Shown: piece after piece, positions 33,821 to 43,770 of the stretch
How the letters are laid out: each line of letters starts with the position of its first letter
Numbering within the stretch: the first letter of the stretch is position 1
NCBI GenBank assembly: GCA_963809965.1
Contig: CAWELU010000023.1
Location: 124,001-188,000 of the forward strand
Reading direction: 5' to 3'
DNA: 64,000 bases
From: CAIWHR01 sp963809965
GTDB lineage: Bacteria; Pseudomonadota; Gammaproteobacteria; Burkholderiales; Casimicrobiaceae
Made by a program: the position numbers and the translations under genes
The notes under the pieces: generated by a model
What the model was told of the DNA's origin: nothing
The model's database searches: none
Seen by the model: only the letters and a program-made list of their open reading frames with translations

Positions 33821-36364
33821 ATGAGATTTCGAAAGACGGCATCGGTCGCTGCGGTTGTCGCGGCGTTCTTCGGCACGACGCAGGTCGGCGCCCAACAGGT
33901 CACCGGCACGCTGGGTTCGCCCAGCGCCACCACGACCATCAGCAACAAGCAGCTTCCGGGGCCCGATCCAAAGTTCGGCGGCGTGATCAAGAACGACGCG
34001 CTGCAGTCGAAGGCATGGTGGGCGCCGCGTGTGGTGCCGCCGAAGGGCGCGCCGAACGTGCTGCTGATCATCACCGACGACGCCGGCTTCGGCGTGCCCA
34101 GCACCTTCGGCGGCGTCATCCCGACGCCGTCCATGGATCGCATTGCGAACGAGGGTCTGCGCTACAACCGGGTCTTCTCCACCGCGCTGTGCTCGCCGAC
34201 GCGCGCTGCGCTGATCACCGGGCGCAATCACCACTCGGCCGGCTTTGGCGTGATCTCCGAGCAGTCGACCGGATTCCCCGGCTACAACAGCATCATCGAC
34301 AGGGACAAGGCCACCATCGGCCGCATCCTGCTCGACAACGGCTACTCGACGTCGTGGTTCGGCAAGGACCATAACACGCCGGCGTTCGCGGCCAGCCAGG
34401 TTGGGCCGTTCGACCAGTGGCCGACCGGCATGGGCTTCGAGTACTTCTACGGTTTCGTCGGCGGCGACGCCAACCAGTGGGAGCCGAACCTTTTCCGCAA
34501 CACCACACAGATCTATCCGTTCCTGGGCAAGCCGCCCGGCACCTGGAACCTCGTCACCGCGATGGCCGACGAGGCGATCGACTGGCTTACGCGCATCCAC
34601 CAGACCGATCCCGGGAAGCCGATCTTCATCAAGTACGCGCCCGGCGCCACGCACGCGCCGCACCACCCGACCAAGGAGTGGGTGGACAAGATCAGCGCGA
34701 TGCATCTCTTCGACGACGGCTACGAGAAGCTGCGCGAGCGCATCTTCGAGAACCAGAAGAAGCTCGGCGTGATTCCGAAGGAGGCCAAGCTGGCGCCGTG
34801 GCCCAACGACATGCTGAAACCGTGGGATCAACTCAACCCGGAGGCGAAGAAGCTCTTCATCCGGCAGGTCGAGGTCTTCGCCGCCTACGCCGCCTACAAC
34901 GACCACGAGATCGGGCGCGTGATTCAGGCCTTCCAGGACCTGGGCAAGCTCGACAACACGCTCGTCATCTACATCAATGGCGACAACGGCACCAGCGCCG
35001 AGGGTGGGCCGCTGGGCACGCCCAACGAGGTCGCGTTCTTCAATGGCATCTCGGAAATGCCCGTCGACGTGCAGATGAAGTGGTACGACGTCTGGGGCAC
35101 CGAGCAGACCTACAACCACATGTCGGCCGGCTGGTCGTGGGCTTTCGACACGCCGTTCGACTGGTTCAAGCAGAACGCCTCCAGGCTCGGCGGCATCAAC
35201 CAGAACATGGTGGTGTCGTGGCCGGCGCGCATCAAGGACAAGGGGGCGCTCCGCGAGCAGTTCGTGCACGTCATCGACGTCGTGCCGACGATTCTCGAGG
35301 CAGCGGGCATCAAGGCGCCGGAGATGGTTGACGGCATCAAGCAGGCGCCGATCGAAGGCATGAGCTTTGGTTACACCTTCGACGCGGGCAACGCCAAGGC
35401 AGCGTCGCGCCACAAGACGCAGTATTTCGAGATGATGGGCCAGTGGGCGCTGTACGACGATGGCTGGCTCCTGAGCACCAAGGTCAACCGTGCTCCCTGG
35501 GAGGCGTTCGGCGAGGCCAACCCCGATCCGCTGAACAATCAGGTGTTCCAGCTCTACAACCTGAACAAGGACTTCACCCAGTCCGAGGATATCGCGGCGC
35601 AGAACCCGCAGAAAGTGAAGGAGATGCGCCAGAGGTTCGTCGCGGAGGCCGGGAAGTACCAGGTCTTCCCGCTGGACGCCTCGGTGGCGGCCCGCATCGT
35701 CGCGCCGCGGCCGAACATCACCGCCGGGCGCAACGAGTTCGTCTACACGCGGCCGATGGTCGGCATGCCGCAGGGCGACTCGCCGTTCCTGCTGAACTCT
35801 TCCTACACCATCACCGCCGACATCGACGTGCCGCAAGGCGGTGCGGAAGGCATGATCCTGACCTCCGGTGGGCGGTTCGGGGGCTACGGCTTTTACCTGC
35901 TGAAAGGCAAGCCGGTGTTCCTGTGGAACCTGGTCGACCTGAAGCGGGTGAAGTGGGAGGGTCCGGAAGCCCTCGCGCCCGGCAGGCACACGCTGGAGTT
36001 CGACTTCAAGTACGAAGGTCTCGGCGTCGGTACCCTCGCGTTCAACAACATGAGCGGCCTCGGTCGACCAGGCACCGGCACGCTCAAGGTGGACGGCAAG
36101 GCGGTGCAGAACGTCACCATGCCACGCACGATGCCGATGATCCTGCAATGGGACGAGAGCTTCGACATCGGCTCGGACACGCTCACGGGCGTGAACGACG
36201 AGGACTACAAGCCCCCGTTCACGCTGACCGCCAAGCTGAACAAGCTGACGATCAAGGTGGACCGGCCGACGCTGTCGCCGGCGGACATCAAGAAGCTCGA
36301 GGGTGCGCAAGCCGAAGCGGTGGATGGCAAGCCGCTGACGCGCGTGCAAGCCGGGCCTCAGTAG
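33821..36364 (+). CDS. Arylsulfatase (formylglycine type), secreted
   Basis: 847 aa with signal peptide (ASVAAVVAAFFGTTQVGAQ). Sulfatase core: metal-binding LLIITDDAGFG, and the activation motif CSPTRAALITGR with Cys124, the residue converted to formylglycine. Further family blocks are HHSAGFG, SWFGKDHN and INGDNGTSAEGGPLG. A C-terminal beta-rich extension (ITADIDVPQGGAEGMIL, GGYGFYLLKGKPVF) is usual in the large arylsulfatases of this subgroup. It should cleave sulfate esters in the periplasm; the substrate is unknown. The Cys-type motif needs a formylglycine-generating enzyme, not in this window. A terminator 70 bp downstream separates it from the envelope genes that follow. Confidence 0.93.
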   Translation: MRFRKTASVAAVVAAFFGTTQVGAQQVTGTLGSPSATTTISNKQLPGPDPKFGGVIKNDALQSKAWWAPRVVPPKGAPNVLLIITDDAGFGVPSTFGGVIPTPSMDRIANEGLRYNRVFSTALCSPTRAALITGRNHHSAGFGVISEQSTGFPGYNSIIDRDKATIGRILLDNGYSTSWFGKDHNTPAFAASQVGPFDQWPTGMGFEYFYGFVGGDANQWEPNLFRNTTQIYPFLGKPPGTWNLVTAMADEAIDWLTRIHQTDPGKPIFIKYAPGATHAPHHPTKEWVDKISAMHLFDDGYEKLRERIFENQKKLGVIPKEAKLAPWPNDMLKPWDQLNPEAKKLFIRQVEVFAAYAAYNDHEIGRVIQAFQDLGKLDNTLVIYINGDNGTSAEGGPLGTPNEVAFFNGISEMPVDVQMKWYDVWGTEQTYNHMSAGWSWAFDTPFDWFKQNASRLGGINQNMVVSWPARIKDKGALREQFVHVIDVVPTILEAAGIKAPEMVDGIKQAPIEGMSFGYTFDAGNAKAASRHKTQYFEMMGQWALYDDGWLLSTKVNRAPWEAFGEANPDPLNNQVFQLYNLNKDFTQSEDIAAQNPQKVKEMRQRFVAEAGKYQVFPLDASVAARIVAPRPNITAGRNEFVYTRPMVGMPQGDSPFLLNSSYTITADIDVPQGGAEGMILTSGGRFGGYGFYLLKGKPVFLWNLVDLKRVKWEGPEALAPGRHTLEFDFKYEGLGVGTLAFNNMSGLGRPGTGTLKVDGKAVQNVTMPRTMPMILQWDESFDIGSDTLTGVNDEDYKPPFTLTAKLNKLTIKVDRPTLSPADIKKLEGAQAEAVDGKPLTRVQAGPQ

Positions 36365-36435
36365 CCCGATGCAGGAGGCGGGCGAAGCGCGTCTGAGCCA
36401 GACCGGGCGCGACGCGCCGTGTCCGGAAACCGATC

Positions 36436-36466
36436 AAAGCGCCCCCGCCTGCCGGGGGCGCTTTGT
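36436..36466 (+). terminator. Rho-independent terminator after the sulfatase
   Basis: Stem AAAGCGCCCCC (36436-36446) with GGGGGCGCTTT (36454-36464) around a 7-nt loop, running into TTTGTT. The A-run/T-run arms make it work on both strands. It closes the sulfatase transcript. The following 258 bp up to 36724 hold no gene. Confidence 0.9.
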
Positions 36467-36724
36467 TGGCGACGGTCGATTATCTGCGGGTAGAGCCGAA
36501 TCGAGGGTGGTGGAACGGCCGTGGACGGACCGGCGAGGTGCGCCTACTCGACCAACTGCTTGATCGATCGCCGGTCGGGATCATTTTATGGATGTCGAAG
36601 CGACGCCGGCCTGGCGGCAGGACATCGCAAGCATGGCGTATCATCCGGTCGGCGCAGGCACCGTTTAAGGTGGTGTCGTATGGTTCGAATCGAAGACCTG
36701 GTCAAACACATGAAGGGGAACGTC

Positions 36725-37019
36725 ATGAGCAAGCGTTTCTTGGTGATCGGCGTCGCGGCACTGATCGCAGCAGGCGTCGCCTACGCGCAGTATCCGATCA
36801 TGGACGCGGTCGCCAACAAGGTGGTCCAGAAATACCAGACCGCGACTTGCGAGCAGTTGTGGCAGGAGAAGGCGCAAAAGCAGGGCCAGCCGAAGCCGGA
36901 GATGGAACAGCGTGCCATCAAGGCGCTGAAGAGCGGATCCCCAGATGCGCCAGGCGTTCTTCGCCAAGGTCTCGGCGCCGATCGTCAGCAAGATGTTCGA
37001 ATGCGGGATGATTCCCTGA
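36725..37019 (+). CDS. Small secreted hypothetical protein (one +1 shift near 36941)
   Basis: 97 aa after removing one extra G near 36941 (AGCGGATCC); span minus one is divisible by three. Signal peptide KRFLVIGVAALIAAGVAYA is followed by a helical, Gln/Lys-rich mature part (NKVVQKYQTATCEQLWQEKA) and, in the corrected frame, MRQAFFAKVSAPIVSKMFEC. Two Cys residues could pair in the periplasm. No named family recognised. It opens a run of four envelope genes (DUF2092, repeat protein, FadL type) with short gaps, so an operon is likely. Confidence 0.7.
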
Positions 37020-37056
37020 TGTCGCAAGTCGTTCGTTCGCGCGCGAGGAGTTCGCA

Positions 37057-37972
37057 ATGAAATGTCAGTCGGTACGTCGGACGGGCGCTGACGCTCTTTG
37101 CGGGGTTCGCGTTCGCGGCGATGGCCAGCGCACAAGCTGCGCCATCCGCCGCCGCGCCTGCGCCCGCCGCCAAGTCCGCAACCGCGGCCAAATCGTCCAA
37201 GGCTGCGAAGAAGCCGGCGGCGCAGGAGTTCAAGCTGGTGGTCGAGCCGCGCGCGATGGAGCTCTTGAAGGCGATGAGCGCCAAGCTCGCAGCGGCCAAG
37301 ACGCTGTCGTTCACGGCGACCGTCGGCTACGAGTATCCGAGCAAGCTCGGACCGCCCATCGTCTACACGACACGCTACGACGTGACGATGCAGCGGCCCG
37401 ACAAGCTGCGGATCCTGATGCCCGGCGACGGTCCGGCGTCCGAGTTCTACTACGACGGCAAGACGATGATCGCCTACGCACCCGCGGAGAACCTGGCGGC
37501 GGTGGCCGACGCGCCGCCGACGATCGACGCGGCACTGACGGCGGCGTACCAGACGGCGGGGATCTTCTATCCGTTCACCGACCTGATCGTCGCGGACCCG
37601 TACGCGCCGCTCGCCGCCGGGGCCAAGCTTGCATTCTACGATCGGTCCGTCCGCGATCGTCGGCGGGACGAAGACCGACATGCTCGTGTGGGCCGACGAC
37701 GACGTGTTCCTGCAGATCTGGCTCGGCGCCGACGACAAGCTGCCGCGTCGCGATTCGCGCCATTTACCGGGCCGACCCGCTGCGCTTGCGGCACGAGCTG
37801 GAGTTGTCGAACTGGCAGCTCGACCCTGTGGTTTCGCCGGACACGTTCGTGTCCGCGAAGGCGCAGGCAGCCGGACGGATGGCGTTCGCAGCGCCTGCGC
37901 CGCCGCCGAAAGTGAAGCCGCTCGTCCGCGGGCAAGGCCGAGACGGCCAAGGCTGCCCCCAAGGCGAACTGA
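37057..37972 (+). CDS. DUF2092 family periplasmic protein (four +1 shifts)
   Basis: About 303 aa once extra bases near 37084, 37643, 37747 and 37931 are removed (916 minus 4 is divisible by three). Signal peptide LTLFAGFAFAAMASA; an Ala/Lys-rich linker (AAKSATAAKSSKAAKKPAA); then the DUF2092 body: ELLKAMSAKLAAAKTLSFTA, RPDKLRILMPGDG, EFYYDGKTMIAYAP, DMLVWADDDVFLQIW, IYRADPLRLRHELELSNW. The fold is thought to be LolA/LolB-like (family knowledge), suggesting handling of lipid or hydrophobic ligands. Its stop is followed by AGGAGG and the next start, indicating co-translation. It sits between two other secreted proteins. Confidence 0.82.
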
Positions 37973-37986
37973 AAGGAGGTCTGCTC

Positions 37987-38744
37987 ATGAACGACCACGT
38001 TGACCACAGCGGTGCTCGTGCTTGCGAGTGCCATGTGGACAGGCCAGGCCCACGGCTGGGCGAGCGCGAATCGCGTACGGCGGCAGCACGAGCCACAGCT
38101 ACGGCTCGACCAGCCACGAGAACCGCTGGGGCGGCAGCACGTCGCACGAGGCGGGCGAGGGCACGAGTCACTCGAACGTGTACGGCGGCAGCACGTCACA
38201 CGCGTACGGCGGCGGCACCGAGCACACCAACATGTACGGCGGCAGCACGTACGGCAAGTACGGCGAGGGCGCGTATCACACGTATCCGTCGGGCGCGACC
38301 GCCTATCACCCGCCCGGATACCCGGCCTATCCGACGTATCCCGTCTACCACCCGCCCGTCGCGGTGCCGTATTACTCGACGGGCTGCTATGGGTGCGCGG
38401 CCGCCGCGGGGGCAGTGGTCGGCATGGCGGCTGGAGCGGCGGCGGCGTCGGCCAATACGGCGGCAGCGACGTCGAGCGCCTACGCTGCGGGTGTTGCGAC
38501 CGGCAGCGCCAATACGGCCGCCGCCACCGGCGCCGCCTACAGCGCGGGCGTCGCGACCGGCGCTGCGATGGCGAGCGCCCCCGCGTCGGGAACCTATGTG
38601 ATGGGCATGAGCTACGCAGCCTTGCCGACCGGCTCGATTTCCATCAACAAGAACGGCGCGACGTATTACCTCAACGGCAACACCTGGTTCCAGCCGGCGT
38701 ACGGCGCGAACGGCGTCTATTATCGCGTCGTGCCGGCGCCCTAG
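37987..38744 (+). CDS. Secreted Gly/Ser/His-repeat protein with Ala-rich repeats (two +1 shifts)
   Basis: About 251 aa after removing extra bases near 37999 and 38072 (758 minus 2 is divisible by three). AGGAGG at 37975-37980 fixes ATG 37987. Signal peptide TTAVLVLASAMWTGQAHG. The first repeat zone has copies of YGGSTSH with His and Tyr (positions about 38075-38290), then a Pro/Tyr zone (YPAYPTYPVYHPP). Next comes an Ala zone with two copies of SANTAAAT followed by AGVATG. The C-terminus (GATYYLNGNTWFQPAYG, YYRVVPAP) is like the short YY-rich ends of DUF6515-type proteins. The His-rich repeats could bind metal (inference). Function unknown. Confidence 0.72.
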
Positions 38745-38795
38745 GAATACCCGGCCATCGGCGCCACCGAGTTACGCAGCGAGAAGGGATACGAC

Positions 38796-40124
38796 ATGTT
38801 CAAGAGCAACGACTCCAAATTGCACCACCGGCGCCTCGTGCGCGCCGCCGTGCTGGCCGCGATGGGATCGGTCTGCGCGCCGGCCCTCGCCGGGGGGATC
38901 ATCCTGTACGAGGTGGGCAGCGCCGACGTCGGACTCGCGTCCGCCGGCTACGGTGCCCGCGCGCAGGACGCCTCGACGGTGCTGACCAACCCGGCCGGCA
39001 TGACGCGCCTCGACGGCACGCAGGTCCTTGCGGCCGGGCAGCTGCTGTGGGGCAACGTCAAGTTCTCGGTCGGCAGCGGCACGTCGCCCGCGCTGGGCAG
39101 CGGCGACGGCGGCTACACGGTCGGGCAGAACGGCTGGTTCCCGGGTGGCGGGGCGTTCGCGAGCTACAGCGTTTCGCCGGACCTGAAGCTGGGCTTCGCC
39201 TTGACCGGCAACTTCGGCATGCCGCTGAACTACGACGACGACTGGGTGGGGCGCTATTACGTGCAGGAGGCGACCATGCTCGGCCTGTCGTTCATGCCGA
39301 CCGTCGCCTACAAGGTCAGCGACAAGGTGTCGGTGGGCGCGGGGCTCAACGCGATGTACGGCATCTACAAGAACCAGGTGGCGATCAACAACGTCAACCC
39401 GGCGCTACGGCGACGGCCAGCTCAAGATGCAGGACGAGACCTGGGGATGGGGCGCCAATGTCGGCGTGCTGTTCGAGCCCGATGCGCGCACCCGGTTCGG
39501 CCTCGTGTGGAACTCGCAGGTCGACCTGGACTTCAACGCTCCCGCTCGAATTCTCGAACCTTGCTCCCGGCCTTCAGCAGGTCCTGAGCGACCGCGGGCT
39601 GCTCGACGCATCGCTGAAGGTGGGCATCAAGGTGCCGCAGGGGGTGATGCTCAGCGCGTACGCGGAGACGAGCGACCGCTGGGCGCTGCTGGGCAGCGTC
39701 GGCTGGCAGCAGTGGTCGAAGTTCGGGCAGGTCCAGCTCGGCATCGACGACGCCAACAATCCGACGAGTGTCACGAAGAACCTCGACTACAAGGACACCT
39801 GGCACGTGGCGGTGGGAGCGCAGTACCGGTATTCCGACCGCATGGCTGATCAACTTCGGCATTGCGTACGACTCGGACTTCCAGTCCGGCAACGTGTCGC
39901 CGCTGCTGCCGGTCAACTCCGCATGGCGTTTCGGTGCGGGCGCCCAGCAGCAGCTCGACAGGAACGCGTTCTGGGGCTTCGCCGCCGAGTATGCGTACGG
40001 TGGCAACCTCGACGTGGCCACCTACGGCAAGCCGGTCGCGCTCGGTGGACGCGGCGACCTCGTCGGCTCGTACAACAACGCCGGGTCCCTCTTCCTCGCC
40101 GCGTACTACAACTGGAAGTTCTAG
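38796..40124 (+). CDS. FadL/TodX-type outer-membrane transporter (three +1 shifts)
   Basis: About 441 aa after removing extra bases near 39403, 39546 and 39841. Signal sequence (LVRAAVLAAMGSVCAPALA) then the family's N-terminal hatch: LASAGYGARAQDASTVLTN, with NPAGMTRL (the NPA motif). Barrel strands follow (KLGFALTGNFGMPLNY, VGAGLNAMYGI, RFGLVWNSQVDLDF, GSVGWQQWSKF), and the end AAYYNWKF has the C-terminal Phe for BAM recognition. FadL porins take up long-chain fatty acids or aromatic hydrocarbons. Genome neighbours on both sides (DUF2092; aldehyde dehydrogenase and acyl-CoA synthetase) fit uptake of a hydrophobic substrate. Confidence 0.88.
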
Positions 40125-40142
40125 CGTTTTCGTGGCGACGGT

Positions 40143-40379
40143 GTACACCTGCTGATCCGGCGACTCGCCGACCGGCCCGGTCGATTGGCGGTATTCTCGT
40201 ACTACAGTCTCGCGCAGATGCTGACGATCGGATATGCGGACGTCACACCCGTGCGCGCTCCCGCGACGACGCTGAGCCTGTTCGGCGCATTGTTCGGGAT
40301 GTTCTACACTGCCATCGTGGTGTCGCAGTTCGTCAGCCTGGCGCAGTCCCCGAAACGCAAGGGTCACGGCGATAAGTGA
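40143..40379 (+). pseudogene. Potassium-channel pore remnant
   Basis: About 79 codons in the frame that runs on from the preceding porin stop. They encode a pore helix and filter (FSYYSLAQMLTIGYADVTP) and a following TM (LFGALFGMFYTAIVVSQFV). The filter is TIGYAD where K+ channels have T(V/I)GYGD, so the second Gly is lost. The first TM, the usual N-terminus and a proper start codon are missing (only TTG 40185). I read it as the 3' end of a two-TM ion channel gene, not a working channel. Confidence 0.6.
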
Positions 40380-40446
40380 CGCGCCACACGCGACGCTGAC
40401 GACCGCAGGCTGGGACGCGAGAAGAACGGCTTTGCATGAGCGCGCA

Positions 40447-40500
40447 GGGCCGCCCCAAGCGCGAATTGCTCCCTCTCGGAGGGACGGCGCACAGCGCCAA
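40447..40500. repeat. Partial copy of the 87-bp intergenic hairpin repeat
   Basis: GGGCCGCCCCAAGCGCGAAT followed by TGC and the hairpin TCCCTC-TCG-GAGGGA matches the core of the repeat at 59369-59562 (GGGCCGTCCCAAGGCGCGAA...). The right part is diverged. It lies between the channel remnant and the aldehyde dehydrogenase gene; no gene occupies 40380-40575. Confidence 0.6.
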
Positions 40501-40575
40501 GGGTGCGCTATCAGCGCGCAGGGCGAAGGGTGCCCCAGTGAGCGATAATCCGACCTTCGATCACCGAGGGATGCC

Positions 40576-42043
40576 ATGACGGCCCGACCGAACCTGAACC
40601 TCGAAGCACCTGTGGCGGCGACCGTCGAGGCGACCGGCGGGCGCATGCACGCGACGTTCGCCGCGCAGCGTGCCGCCTTTGCGCAGGACATGTACCCGGC
40701 GCGCGAGGTGAGAGCGGAGCGGATCGATCGCCTGGCGCGGATGACACGGCAGCACCAGCGCGCCATCGCGGATGCGATTTCGGCCGATTTCGGCCACCGG
40801 GCGCGCGAGGAGACCGACCTCGCCGAGATCTTCCTGGTCCTGTCCGCAATCCGCCACACGAAGCGCCATCTGGGGCGTTGGATGAAGCGGCGGCGCGTCG
40901 CGACTCCGCTGCACATGCAACCCGCGCAGGAGCGAGATGATCCCGCAGCCGCTCGGCGTCGTCGGCGTGATCAGCCCCTGGAACTATCCGTTCCAGCTCG
41001 CCGTTCTGCCGGCTGTCGCCGCGCTGGCTGCGGGCAATCGCGTCATGATCAAACCGACCGAGCTCACTCCCGCCTTCGCCGAATTGCTGCGGCAGATCGT
41101 CGGCGAGTTCTTCCCGGCGGAGGAATTGGCCGTGGTGCCGGGCGAGGTCGAGGTCGGCCGCGCGTTCTCGCGGCTGCCGTTCGACCACCTGTTCTTCACG
41201 GGCTCGACGGCGGTGGGCCGCCAGGTCGCGCTCGCCGCCGCGGAAAACCTGACGCCCGTCACGCTGGAGCTTGGCGGCAAGTCGCCGGCCATCCTCGATA
41301 CCGGCTGCGATTTCGACGTTGCGGTACCCCGCATCGCCTACGGCAAGCTGCTCAACGCCGGCCAGACCTGCGTGGCTCCCGACTATGCATTGGTGCCACG
41401 CCCGCGCGTCGACGAGTTCGTCGCGGCCATCGGGCACAGCGTGGCGGCCATGTATCCGACGCTTATGGGCAATCCCGATTACACGAGCATCGTCAGCGAC
41501 CACCATTACCAGCGTTTGAGCCGCCTCGTCGAGGATGCAACCGCGAAGGGTGCCGTCGCCCACCGGATCGATCCGGCCGGGGAGGCGGGCGGCGGTGCAG
41601 GACGCAAGTTCCTGCCGACGGTGCTCGTCGGCGTCGACGACGACATGGCGGTGATGCGGGAGGAGATCTTCGGACCCGTGCTGCCGGTCGTGCCCTACGA
41701 CACGCTCGACGAGGCGATCGCGTACGTCAATCGTCATCCGCGGCCGCTGGCCGCCTACTGGTTCGGTGCCAGCAAGGAGCATCGCGACCGTGTGCTCCAC
41801 TCCACGATCTCCGGCGGCGTCACGACCAACGACGTTTGCTGGCACGTCGCCCAGGAGAACCTGCCGTTCGGCGGCGTGGGCGCGAGCGGATCGGGCGCCT
41901 ACCACGGCGAGCAGGGATTTCGCACGTTTTCGAAGGAGAAGCCGGTCCTGCACCAGGCGGCGCTCAACGGTTTCGCCTTGTTCCGCCCGCCGTACGGGCG
42001 GACTTTCCACACGCTGATCGCGTTGCTCAAGAGATTCTTCTGA
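40576..42043 (+). CDS. Coniferyl-aldehyde-dehydrogenase-type ALDH (one +1 shift near 40930)
   Basis: 488 aa after removing one G near 40930 (CAGGAGCGAG). The N-terminus FAAQRAAFAQDMYPAREVRA and the DFGHRAREETDLAE block are typical of the coniferyl aldehyde dehydrogenase group. The catalytic set is complete: LELGGKSPA (general base Glu), GQTCVAPDY (nucleophile Cys), SPWNYPFQL (Asn) and EEIFGPVLPV. It oxidises aldehydes to acids with NAD(P)+; the group accepts aromatic and long-chain aldehydes. It is followed after 36 bp by an acyl-CoA synthetase, so aldehyde to acid to acyl-CoA is a natural sequence. Confidence 0.9.
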
Positions 42044-42079
42044 CGGCGCGACCGATTCCTCGTTGCCTGGGGACGATAC

Positions 42080-43726
42080 ATGCAAGGACTGATGCAGGAC
42101 CGGCCGCTGCTCATCTCGTCGCTGATCGAGCACGCCAACACGTTCCACCCGGCGGCCGAGATCGTGTCGCGCACCGTCGAGGGGCCGATCCACCGCTGCA
42201 CCTACGGCGACATCCACCGACGCTCGAAGCAGGCCGCGAAGGCCCTGATCGCGCTGGGCGTGAAGCCGGGCGAGCGCATCGCGACGCTGGCGTGGAACGG
42301 CTATCGCCACATGGAGCTGTACTTCGGCGTCTCCGGGATGGGCGCGGTGCTGCACACGATCAATCCGCGCCTGTTTCCCGAGCAGATCGAGTACATCGTC
42401 AACCACGCCGAGGACCAGTACCTGTTCTTCGACCTGACCTTCGCGCCGCTGGTCGAGAAGCTCGCGCCCGGCGATGAAGACGGTGAAGGGTTTCGTCGCG
42501 ATGACCGACCGCGCGCACATGCCGGCGATCAACGTGCCGAACCTGCTCTGCTACGAGGAACTGGTCGGCGCGCAGGACAGCGACTACGAGTGGCCGATGT
42601 TCGACGAGAACGCCGCGTCGTCGCTGTGCTACACGTCCGGGCACGACCGGCCATCCGAAGGGCGTGCTCTACTCGCACCGCTCGACGGTGCTGCATTCGT
42701 TCGCCGTGTGCATGCTCGACGGCCTGGGGCTCTCGGCCGCCGAATCCGCGCTGCTCGTGGTGCCGATGTTCCACGTCAACGCCTGGGGAACGCCGTATGC
42801 CGGCGCGATGTGCGGGGCGAAGCTCGTGCATGCCCGGGCCGGCGCTCGACGGCAAGAGCGTCTACGAGCTGCTGCGCGACGAAAAGGTGACCCTGGCGCT
42901 CGGCGTGCCGACGGTCTGGCTGATGCTGTTCAACCACGTCGACGCGGCGCGCGCTCGATCCGAAGCGGGATCTGTGCCTCAAGCGCGCGGTCATCGGCGG
43001 CTCGGCGGCGCCGCGCGCGATGTGCGAGCGCTTCGAGAAGCAGTTCGGCACGTTCGTCGTCCACGCATGGGGCATGACCGAGATGTCGCCGCTGGGCACC
43101 ATCTGCAACCTGCTGCCCAAGCACCAGGCGGCGACGCTGGAGCAACGGCTCGACGTGCAGCGCAAGCAGGGCCGTCCGGTGTACGGCGTCGAGCTCAAGA
43201 TCACCGACGACGATGGCAAGCGGCTGCCGCACGACGGCGTTGCCTTCGGCCACCTGATGGTGCGCGGGCCGTGGATCACTTCGCGGCTATTTCCGGGGCG
43301 AGGGCGGCGAGATCCTCGACGCGGAAGGCTTCTTCGATACCGGCGACGTCGCCACGATCGATGCCGACGGCTACATGCAGATCACCGACCGCTCGAAGGA
43401 CGTGATCAAGTCGGGCGGCGAATGGATTTCCTCGATCGACCTGGAAAATGCCGCGATGGGTCATCCCGCCGTCGCCGAGGCGGCCGTGATCGGCGTCGCG
43501 CACCCGAAGTGGCAGGAGCGCCCGCTGTTGGTCGTTGTCCGGAAGGCCGGACAGGAGATCACGCGCGAGAACGTGCTCGAGTTCCTCGACGGCAAGGTCG
43601 CCAAGTGGTGGATGCCCGACGACGTGGCGTTCGTCGACCGAGTTGCCGCACACGGCCACGGGCAAGCTGCAGAAGATGAAGCTGCGCGAGATGTTCAAGG
43701 ATTACCGATTGCCCGTGAATGCATAG
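42080..43726 (+). CDS. AMP-forming fatty-acid/3-(methylthio)propionyl-CoA ligase-like (six +1 shifts)
   Basis: About 546 aa when extra bases near 42468, 42643, 42829, 42953, 43290 and 43640 are removed. All ANL motifs then read in one frame: P-loop YTSGTTGHPKGV, VPMFHVNAWG, GGSAAPRAM, AWGMTEMSPLG, YFRGEGGEILDAEGFFDTGD, DRSKDVIKSGGEWIS, and the C-terminal Lys in TATGKLQKMKLR. The N-terminus MQGLMQDRPLLISSLIEHA is shared with DmdB-like and medium/long-chain ligases. It activates a carboxylic acid to acyl-CoA with ATP. It carries the densest error cluster in the window, yet no motif residue is lost. Confidence 0.9.
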
Positions 43727-43770
43727 CCGCGGCGCCGGACCGATTCGGCGAACGGGAAGACAGCGCCAGC

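Noticed and set aside
38000..40375. Single 791-codon plus-strand frame across the repeat protein and porin genes
   Set aside because: It switches among coding frames of real genes because of the +1 shifts; family motifs sit in different frames along it.
36900..43726. A decaying pseudogene region
   Set aside because: Only single-base insertions occur; catalytic motifs and family lengths are intact after correction. Essential map shows the same kind of damage elsewhere.
43375..43770. Longer N-terminus for the alpha/beta hydrolase
   Set aside because: That stretch is the out-of-frame 3' end of the acyl-CoA ligase; homology begins after GTG 43771.
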